Positions 1 through 4,721 of a stretch of DNA of 7,160 bases are shown piece by piece. Made by a program: the position numbers and the translations under genes. The DNA is from a bacterium. GTDB taxonomy: Bacteria; Chloroflexota; Dormibacteria; UBA8260; Bog-877. The notes below the pieces were generated by a model. The model was not told the origin of the DNA. It made no database searches and was given only the letters and a program-made list of their open reading frames with translations. The stretch is from assembly GCA_021817025.1 (NCBI GenBank), contig JAKAWF010000166.1:1-7160 (forward strand), given 5' to 3'. The stretch's first letter is position 1; each line of letters opens with the position of its first letter.

Positions 1-184
1 CGTGGACCATGGTGGTCCCAGTCCCGGACGCCCGGGCGGCGGCCACCAGCCGTTCGAGGACACAAAGGCCCCAGGCTCCTAGGCCCACCACCGCTACCTC
101 CAAAGGCGCGCGCGGAGCTGCCCGCCAGGCCAGCTTGGTGGCCCTGGATCGGGGCCTGCGCAGCTGGCTGGGAGCGGTCGTCAC
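1..184 (-). CDS. 5' part of a FAD/NAD(P)-binding oxidoreductase-like protein (runs off the window)
   Basis: A frame on the minus strand opens with GTG at 184-182 and stays open for 61 codons to the window edge, so only the N-terminus is visible. After a basic, Ala/Arg-rich leader of about 28 residues comes a hydrophobic strand and a dinucleotide-binding loop, VAVVGLGAWG, at residues 30-39 (Gly34, Gly36, Gly39), then a helix LCVLERLVAAAR. This layout, strand-GxGxxG-helix with a VLERL motif, resembles the FAD/NAD(P)-binding proteins of the PF13454 type. A Gfo/Idh-type NAD(P) oxidoreductase is the main alternative. A GGAG lies 6 nt before the GTG and supports this start. It lies 64 bp after metY on the same strand and may be cotranscribed with it, but a methionine-related role is only a guess. 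The family call rests on a short stretch. Confidence 0.6.
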   Translation of the reverse strand, partial: MTTAPSQLRRPRSRATKLAWRAAPRAPLEVAVVGLGAWGLCVLERLVAAARASGTGTTMVH

Positions 185-248
185 CTCCTGCTCCGTTTCA
201 ATGGCTCGCTCCCGGCCGTAGGCGCACCGTTCATCAGCGTGATCGAGC

Positions 249-1544
249 TCAATTGGCGTGACCAGTGGCGCCGCTGGTGGCTACCGTCAGTGCCTGGTCC
301 AGGTCCTCGAGCAGGTCGTCGACGTGCTCGAGGCCGATCGACAGCCTGATCGCCTCCGGTCGCACCCCCGCCTGGAGAAGTTCGGACGGGGAGAGCTGAC
401 GGTGGGTGGTGGAGGCCGGGTGGCTCACCAGCGACTTGGCGTCACCCAGGTTGACCAGGCGCTTGAAGAGCTTGACCGAGTTGAAGAATCGGATGCCCGC
501 CGGATAGCCACCCACCACGCCGAAGGTGAGCATGAAGAGGGCATGGCCGCGCAGGTAGCGGAGCGCCAACTCGTGGCAAGGGTCATCGGGGAAATCAGCG
601 AAGCTGACCCAATCCACCCGGGAATCAGCGGCCAGCCACGCCGCTACCCGACGGGCGTTGGCCTCGTGCCGTTCGAGGCGAACTGAGAGCGTCTCCAATC
701 CCTGCAGGAGCAGAAAGGCGTTGAACGGCGACAGGGTGGGCCCGAAGTTCCGCAGGCCCACGGTGCGGCAGCGAACGATATAGGCGCTCTCGGCGAAGCG
801 TTCGTTGTAGACCACGCCGTGGAAGGCAGGCTCGGGCCGGCTGAACATCGGAAACCGATCGGGATGGCGGCTCCAAGGGAACGTTCCGCCGTCGACGATA
901 GCGCCGCCCAGGGTGGTGCCATGACCGCCGATGAGCTTGGTGAGCGAGTGGACCACTACGTCCGCTCCATATTGGATCGGCTTGAGCAACAGTGGTGTGG
1001 GTACCGTGTTGTCAACGATCAACGGCAAGCCCTGGCCGTGAGCCAGCGCCGAGAGGCGCTCCAGGTCGACAATGTTGCCTGCAGGATTACCCACGCTTTC
1101 GCAGAAGATGGCCCGGGTGTCGCCATCGATCAGGGGCGCCATCGCTTGGGGGTCGTCACTCGTGGCGAAGCGCACCTCGATGCCGTGGCTGGGCAGGACG
1201 TGGGCGAAGAGGGTGAAGGTGGCGCCGTACAACTGCGGCACGCTCACTATGTTTCCCCCCTGACGGGCCAGATTCAGCACCGAGTGCACCACCGCAGCGG
1301 AGCCGGAACTGAACGTGACTGCGCCCACGCCGCCCTCGAGCGCGGCCAGCCTGCGCTCCAGCACATCGTTGGTGGGATTGTTAAGCCGGTTGTAGTGAAA
1401 CCCGGGAGTTTCAAGGTCGAAAACCGCACCCGCATGCTCCGCGTCGATGAAGTCATGGGCCACGGTCTGGTAGATGGGGACCGCCACTGCCCGGGTGGAG
1501 TCGGCCATGTAGCCGCCGTGGATCGCGACCGTCTCGTCACGCAT
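249..1544 (-). CDS. metY: O-acetylhomoserine (O-acylhomoserine) sulfhydrylase, PLP-dependent
   Basis: A 431-residue Cys/Met-metabolism PLP enzyme, the usual length for MetY. It should convert O-acylhomoserine plus sulfide to homocysteine in the cytoplasm (direct sulfhydrylation). Visible motifs are MRDETVAIHGGY at the N-terminus, YNRLNNPTNDVLE (51-63; family form YTRIMNPT), the phosphate-binding SSGSAA (79-84), ESVGNPAG (149-156), the PLP-pairing Asp178 in VDNT, and the Schiff-base Lys203 in HSLTKLIGGHGT. HPASTTHRQL (375-384) and RLSIGLEHVDDL (400-411) follow near the C-terminus. The frame also extends upstream to a TTG at 1583, but the ATG at 1544 matches the usual MetY N-terminus exactly. 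Neither start has a strong SD, so translation may depend on coupling to metA, which ends 63 bp upstream. Cystathionine gamma-synthase is a less likely alternative because of the length and the GGHGT motif. Confidence 0.93.
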   Translation of the reverse strand: MRDETVAIHGGYMADSTRAVAVPIYQTVAHDFIDAEHAGAVFDLETPGFHYNRLNNPTNDVLERRLAALEGGVGAVTFSSGSAAVVHSVLNLARQGGNIVSVPQLYGATFTLFAHVLPSHGIEVRFATSDDPQAMAPLIDGDTRAIFCESVGNPAGNIVDLERLSALAHGQGLPLIVDNTVPTPLLLKPIQYGADVVVHSLTKLIGGHGTTLGGAIVDGGTFPWSRHPDRFPMFSRPEPAFHGVVYNERFAESAYIVRCRTVGLRNFGPTLSPFNAFLLLQGLETLSVRLERHEANARRVAAWLAADSRVDWVSFADFPDDPCHELALRYLRGHALFMLTFGVVGGYPAGIRFFNSVKLFKRLVNLGDAKSLVSHPASTTHRQLSPSELLQAGVRPEAIRLSIGLEHVDDLLEDLDQALTVATSGATGHAN

Positions 1545-1607
1545 CGGACTGATCCGCAGTGGCGGCCGGGCTCTGCTGCCCAAACCCTGACCGGCTGCCC
1601 CTAGGCT

Positions 1608-2681
1608 TCAAACCAGCGCCGTCCCGGCCGTGCCCAGGCCCGTCGTCTGAGGCTGCCTGCGCGCTTGCAGATGACTCAACCAGTTGCTGTAGAGACGCAC
1701 CGCAGGGGTCGTCCAGCGTGGTTTGATGTGCTCTTCGAGCGCCTCGGTGGGGAAGCTGCCCAACAGCTCCTCGCGGGGGCCGTGGCTCGTGACCAGATGC
1801 TCGAACCGAGCCAGGATGGCATCCCCGACTGGGTCGAAGTAGCCGCGGGGTCGGGCCGGGTAGGTGGCTGCCTCTCCCCGCAGGTAGCGGCGCACGTCGC
1901 GTCGATGCTCGCGCAGCAGGGTCGTGGGGCCGTACTCCGGGTGACCCTGGTAGAGCAGAAACAGGCAGTTATGCCGCATTTTGGCCATCGCCGTCCAGGT
2001 GGTGGCCGACTCCAGCAGGGGCAGGTAGCCGACTGCGCGCATCCGACTGGCATCGACATCGTTGAGCCGTGAATGGGGCATCCACGCGGTCCGGCCCATG
2101 CCTTGGACCAAACTGCCCTCACCGGCAACCGAGTCGCGAAAGACGCCGGTGGCCTTGGCCGGGAGGGGGGTGCGCTCAAGGCCATCGAAGAGCAGGACAG
2201 CGGCATGGGCGGCCAGGCACGAGAGCAGGGTGGCCCTGGTATTGGTCTCGGCCCACTCGATAAGTGTGGCGAGATTGGCGAAGAACGGTTCATCGGTCAG
2301 TCGTGAGCAGGAGGGCTCAGTGCCGGTGACGATAAGGGCATCGCTGTGCCCACGATAGATGTCGTCGAGGGGCAAGTAGTCGGTGGCGATGGCCCGCCGC
2401 ACCTCGGCGCCCCGGGGGACGCCGGGCATCCAGTACTTAACCAGCTGGAAGGGTACACCGGCAGCGGCCGCGGTCAGCAAATCGGCAAACTGACGCTCCG
2501 TCTCGCGAAATGCTCCGTCGGGCATGTTGTTCACGAGTGCCACGACCAGCGGGGTATCCCTCAAGCAGGCGCGCTGATGCCTGCCACGCTCCTCGAACAA
2601 CCACCCCCGATGACTGAGGGCCTGACGGTGCTCCTGCAAGGACGATGGCGTTCTAGCAGCGTAGCGGTCGCCTGCTTTCAT
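1608..2681 (-). CDS. metA: homoserine O-acyltransferase, MetA family (succinyl- or acetyl-transferase)
   Basis: A 357-residue protein of the MetA/class I glutamine-amidotransferase-like fold, longer than E. coli MetA (309 aa). It should transfer an acyl group from acyl-CoA to the homoserine hydroxyl, the committed step of methionine synthesis. The catalytic set is visible: nucleophile Cys155 in LLSCLAAHAA, and His247 with Glu249 in YQGHPEYG. NNMPDGAFRETERQF near residues 51-65 matches the conserved NLMP...ETE..F segment, and MPHSRLNDVD (201-210) matches the APHSR motif. The loop VTGTEPS (118-124) departs from the usual TGAP(L/V)(G/E), where Gly versus Glu separates succinyl from acetyl users, so the donor cannot be predicted. 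ATG at 2681 has a GGGG 9 nt upstream. A TTG at 2690 is the alternative. It precedes metY, which uses its product, and follows a promoter at 2732-2760. Confidence 0.88.
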   Translation of the reverse strand: MKAGDRYAARTPSSLQEHRQALSHRGWLFEERGRHQRACLRDTPLVVALVNNMPDGAFRETERQFADLLTAAAAGVPFQLVKYWMPGVPRGAEVRRAIATDYLPLDDIYRGHSDALIVTGTEPSCSRLTDEPFFANLATLIEWAETNTRATLLSCLAAHAAVLLFDGLERTPLPAKATGVFRDSVAGEGSLVQGMGRTAWMPHSRLNDVDASRMRAVGYLPLLESATTWTAMAKMRHNCLFLLYQGHPEYGPTTLLREHRRDVRRYLRGEAATYPARPRGYFDPVGDAILARFEHLVTSHGPREELLGSFPTEALEEHIKPRWTTPAVRLYSNWLSHLQARRQPQTTGLGTAGTALV

Positions 2682-2731
2682 TGATGCCAACCCCGGGCCG
2701 ATAACGTCGGCCGTCTCTTCCCACCAGAGGC

Positions 2732-2760
2732 ATTATGGCCTAAGGCACGATGGTCGGCAA
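2732..2760 (-). promoter_or_regulatory. predicted sigma70-type promoter of metA-metY
   Basis: Read on the minus strand, TTGCCG (2760-2755, 4/6 match to TTGACA) is followed after exactly 17 bp by CATAAT (2737-2732, 5/6 match to TATAAT). Transcription would start near 2725, giving a leader of about 45 nt before the metA ATG. This is an AT-rich island in an otherwise G+C-rich spacer. The leader is too short to hold a SAM riboswitch. Confidence 0.55.
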
Positions 2761-2789
2761 GTCCCAATCGCTCCAGCCGAGTTCAGGAG

Positions 2790-2809
2790 GTGGGCAGATC
2801 TGGTCCCAC
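2790..2809. promoter_or_regulatory. dyad GTGGG-N10-CCCAC upstream of the metA promoter (possible operator)
   Basis: GTGGG (2790-2794) and CCCAC (2805-2809) are perfect inverted repeats, and the spacer begins with an 8-bp palindrome, CAGATCTG (2795-2802). The dyad lies about 30-50 bp upstream of the predicted -35 box, where an activator or repressor of metA could bind. I know of no regulator with this exact site. It could also be chance in G+C-rich DNA. Confidence 0.25.
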
Positions 2810-2856
2810 GGGGGGCCTCCGCCACGCGTTGTCCGCGGTGAGCGCCGCCTGGCAGA

Positions 2857-2871
2857 CGCGCTACCAGCGCG
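2857..2871. repeat. 6-bp inverted repeat (tight hairpin) between ugd and metA
   Basis: CGCGCT and AGCGCG flank a 3-nt spacer, a perfect stem in either strand. It lies between the ugd stop and the metA promoter. No T-tract follows, so it is not a canonical intrinsic terminator, although it could add structure to the 3' end of the ugd transcript. Confidence 0.3.
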
Positions 2872-2890
2872 AGTCGCGTCGGCGCAGCCT

Positions 2891-2917
2891 GGGCACCCCT
2901 CCTGCGACGGGGTCCCC
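2891..2917 (-). terminator. hairpin after the ugd stop, possible terminator without a T-tract
   Basis: On the minus strand, 9 bases starting about 9 nt after the ugd TGA (GGGGACCCC) can pair with GGGGTGCCC across a 9-nt loop, with 8 of 9 pairs. No run of T follows, so this would be a weak or Rho-assisted terminator. It separates ugd from the independent metA promoter. Confidence 0.35.
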
Positions 2918-2926
2918 CAACTGAGG

Positions 2927-4285
2927 TCAGCGGCCGATGGCGCGATACCGGAAGCCCGCCCGCTCCAGTTGGCTCGGATCCAAAAGATTGCGGCCATCAA
3001 TCATGATCTTCTGGCGCATGGTCGCCGCCAGCGCGGCCCAATCTACGCCTGCGAACTCCTCCCACTCTGTTATCAGCAGCAGGGCATCACTGCCGTGGGC
3101 CAGGGCGCGAACATCAGCCACCATGGTCACTCCCGGGACGGGGACCTCACGGACCACCGGGTCGTAGCCGCTCACGCTCGCTCCCAGGGCGAGCAGGCGC
3201 CTGGCAATGTCCAGGCTGGGGGCGTCCCGGAGGTCGTCTGTCCCGGGCTTGAAGGCGAGCCCCAGGAGTCCGATGCGGCTACCTTTGAGAAGGCGGAGCT
3301 CTTGTTGGAGGAGTCGGATCACCACCCCGCGCTGGCGCTCGTTCACGGCCAGCGCGGCGTCCAGGACCTGGGTTGGCAGGCCGTACTCACGGGAGGTGCT
3401 GATGAAGGCGCTGAGATCCTTGCCGAGGCAGCTGCCGCCCCAGCCGATGCCAGCGTTGAGGAAGGAGCGTCCGATCCGCCGGTCGAGGCCGATCCCGCGG
3501 GCCACGTCCTGGATGCTGGCACCGACGGCCGAGGAGATCGCGGCGATCTCGTTGATGAAGCTCAACTTCAGAGCCAGGAATCCGTTGGCGGCGTACTTGA
3601 TCAGCTCCGCCGAGGTGATCGACGTCGTCATCACCGTTGTTGTTCCGGCGGCCGCACTGAGCTCCGGGGCCACCTCGGGGAATCTCCGCTCGATGATGGC
3701 TTGGTAGAGCTGGCCGAGGCGGCGGCCGTCGGCCTCCCGGTCGACACCGAACACGATGCGATCGGGATACATGGTGTCGAACACCGCGTGGCCCTCGCGC
3801 AGGAACTCCGGGCAGCTTCCCAGACTGAACTCGGGGCGCTGCCCTCCCTGGCCATCCTCGCCGGCGAGCTCGCCAGCGATCAGCTCGGAGACCAAGCGCC
3901 CGGTCCCCACCGGCACCGTGCATTTGTTGACCACCAAGACCGGGTCCGCAACTCGACGCCGGCGGAGGGATCGTCCGATGCTGACAGCGGCGTTGCGGAC
4001 AAAGGTCAGGTCGACGCCCCCATCGGCGGCGGTGGGCGAGGGCACCGCGATGATGCAGACGTCTGCGTCCGCGACCGCGTCATAGTCGCTCGTTAAGCGC
4101 AGGTGGCCCTTGACCCGCGCGAACAGCTCGGCCAAATATGGCTCGAAAAAGGGCAGCTCCCCCTGGGCCAGCAGGCGGACTCGGGTGGCATCCACGTCGA
4201 CCAGGGTCAGATCGTGGCCGCAGTGGGCCAAGCAAAGGGCGGTGGTCAGGCCCACATGGCCCGCGCCGAGGACCGCGACTCGCAC
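2927..4285 (-). CDS. ugd: UDP-glucose 6-dehydrogenase (UDP-glucose/GDP-mannose dehydrogenase family)
   Basis: A 452-residue cytoplasmic enzyme that should oxidise UDP-glucose to UDP-glucuronate with two NAD+, supplying acidic sugar for surface polysaccharide. The N-terminal Rossmann domain starts VAVLGAGHVGL (residues 3-13). CTVPVGTG (122-129), CPEFLREG (158-165) and PDRIVFG (174-180) follow. The central helical part has ELIKYAANGFLALKLSFINEI (227-247). The catalytic Cys286 lies in GWGGSCLGKD (281-290), and GLAFKPGTDDLRDAPS (342-357) marks the C-terminal UDP-binding domain. GTG at 4285 is the start: GGAGGA lies 6 nt upstream and the Rossmann strand begins at residue 3. The frame runs on to 4699, but the extra 138 codons are Arg/Pro/Ser-rich and look non-coding. 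The CLGKD loop differs slightly from the common CFPKD, and GDP-mannose or UDP-ManNAc dehydrogenase is a less likely alternative. Confidence 0.92.
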   Translation of the reverse strand: MRVAVLGAGHVGLTTALCLAHCGHDLTLVDVDATRVRLLAQGELPFFEPYLAELFARVKGHLRLTSDYDAVADADVCIIAVPSPTAADGGVDLTFVRNAAVSIGRSLRRRRVADPVLVVNKCTVPVGTGRLVSELIAGELAGEDGQGGQRPEFSLGSCPEFLREGHAVFDTMYPDRIVFGVDREADGRRLGQLYQAIIERRFPEVAPELSAAAGTTTVMTTSITSAELIKYAANGFLALKLSFINEIAAISSAVGASIQDVARGIGLDRRIGRSFLNAGIGWGGSCLGKDLSAFISTSREYGLPTQVLDAALAVNERQRGVVIRLLQQELRLLKGSRIGLLGLAFKPGTDDLRDAPSLDIARRLLALGASVSGYDPVVREVPVPGVTMVADVRALAHGSDALLLITEWEEFAGVDWAALAATMRQKIMIDGRNLLDPSQLERAGFRYRAIGR

Positions 4286-4291
4286 TGAAGT

Positions 4292-4297
4292 TCCTCC
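4292..4297 (-). promoter_or_regulatory. Shine-Dalgarno that fixes the ugd start
   Basis: GGAGGA on the minus strand, 6 nt before the GTG at 4285. It is the strongest ribosome site near the gene and argues against the long N-terminal extension of the open frame. Confidence 0.8.
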
Positions 4298-4331
4298 ACA
4301 TCCGTTTGATGAACTGGTCCTCTCCTCGACT

Positions 4332-4357
4332 AGCTGGGCCCGGGCCCGTCCCCAGCT
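4332..4357. repeat. 7-bp inverted repeat with an internal 12-bp palindrome in the ugd upstream region
   Basis: AGCTGGG (4332-4338) and CCCAGCT (4351-4357) are perfect inverted repeats across 12 bp. The palindrome GGGCCCGGGCCC occupies 4336-4347. The element ends about 45 bp upstream of the ugd GTG, so it could be an operator or a hairpin in the ugd leader RNA. Confidence 0.4.
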
Positions 4358-4543
4358 GGCTACGCCCGGTCCGCGCGACGGCGCCGAGTCGGGGCCGCGA
4401 GCCCGGTCTCCGCCGTACCGAGGCTCCGATCTCAGGATAGCGCGGGCCGCCCGGGATCGTGGGTGCGATTGAGGAGGTCGGCCCCTCGACGGCTCGCGCC
4501 CAGATGGGCTGGGGCGATGCCGGCGGCTGACGTGGCGGTGACC

Positions 4544-4549
4544 AGGAGG
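4544..4549 (+). promoter_or_regulatory. strong Shine-Dalgarno of the 54-codon ORF
   Basis: AGGAGG, a full match to the anti-SD core, lies 7 nt before the ATG at 4557. An in-frame TGA at 4539-4541 closes the frame upstream, so this ATG is the only reasonable start. Confidence 0.65.
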
Positions 4550-4556
4550 CACGCAG

Positions 4557-4721
4557 ATGGCTGGCGGCCTGCCCGCGTCAGGCAGGCTCGCCGAGAGCTG
4601 GACCGATTCAACACGCGAAGCAGCCTGGGGTCGGTTCGCGCCCCATCTGGGCGCGGTGAGGGGACGCCCCGGCGGCGAGGCCCGGTCTGACTTTCGCACT
4701 GACCATGTGGAGAAGCTGTGA
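4557..4721 (+). CDS. hypothetical small protein, 54 aa, overlapping the GH26 start
   Basis: An ATG frame of 54 codons with an ideal AGGAGG at 7-nt spacing. Its TGA (4719-4721) overlaps the GTG of the GH26 gene (4718-4720) as GTGA, the classic geometry of translational coupling. I do not recognise the protein. It has about 8 basic and 7 acidic residues, two Trp (15, 24) in a possibly amphipathic stretch AESWTDSTREAAWGRF (12-27), a Gly/Arg-rich middle, no Cys, no membrane segment and no signal peptide. Third codon positions are about three quarters G or C, in keeping with coding in this DNA. The N-terminal codons contain two strong hairpins (4563-4592 and 4637-4655), so the frame could be a leader whose translation opens structure before GH26. 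Homologues were not checked. It may instead be a chance frame. Confidence 0.5.
   Translation: MAGGLPASGRLAESWTDSTREAAWGRFAPHLGAVRGRPGGEARSDFRTDHVEKL
4563..4592. repeat. strong hairpin, 11 bp with one bulge
   Basis: GCCTGCC (4567-4573) and GGCAGGC (4581-4587) pair perfectly across 7 nt. GGCG (4563-4566) extends the stem with CGCC (4589-4592) if T4588 bulges. No T-tract follows on either strand. It begins 6 nt after the start of the small ORF's ATG, so a translating ribosome would have to melt it. Confidence 0.5.
4637..4655. repeat. 7-bp perfect hairpin, 5-nt loop
   Basis: CGCGCCC (4637-4643) and GGGCGCG (4649-4655) flank CATCT. It lies inside the small ORF, about 55 bases before the GH26 SD (GGAG, 4709-4712). 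It is another G+C-rich stem without a T-tract. Confidence 0.4.

Larger units (their letters stand above)
4286..4556. other. divergent intergenic region between ugd and the small ORF/GH26 pair
   Basis: This spacer should hold the promoters of ugd (minus) and of the plus-strand small ORF/GH26 pair. I found no confident -35/-10 pair on either strand. The closest on the minus strand is a TATCCT at 4439-4434 without a matching -35. The region is very G+C-rich and contains one clear inverted repeat at 4332-4357. Open frames crossing it look like composition artefacts. Confidence 0.5.

Noticed and set aside
9..221. 70-codon plus-strand frame at the left edge
   Set aside because: It is antisense to the GxGxxG-containing partial gene, which has an SD and a recognisable fold. 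This frame is Ala/Arg/Ser-rich without motifs.
819..1604. 261-codon plus-strand open frame opposite metY
   Set aside because: It is a shadow of metY, whose motifs are intact on the other strand. Its sequence shows no domain.
2783..2809. Eight-codon GTG mini-ORF on the minus strand with GGAGG 6 nt upstream (possible metA leader peptide)
   Set aside because: It lies upstream of the predicted metA promoter, so it would not be in that transcript. It encodes no Met run, and its SD-like bases belong to the dyad region.
2691..2926. SAM riboswitch or tRNA in the ugd-metA spacer
   Set aside because: GGGGTGCCC and CTGGTAGCGCG fragments look suggestive, but the SAM-I/IV core and the tRNA T-loop (GGTTCGAATCC-like) are absent.
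2750..4096. 448-codon plus-strand open frame opposite ugd
   Set aside because: It is antisense to a well-conserved enzyme, has no recognisable domain, and is explained by high G+C content. The start lies in the metA promoter region without an SD.
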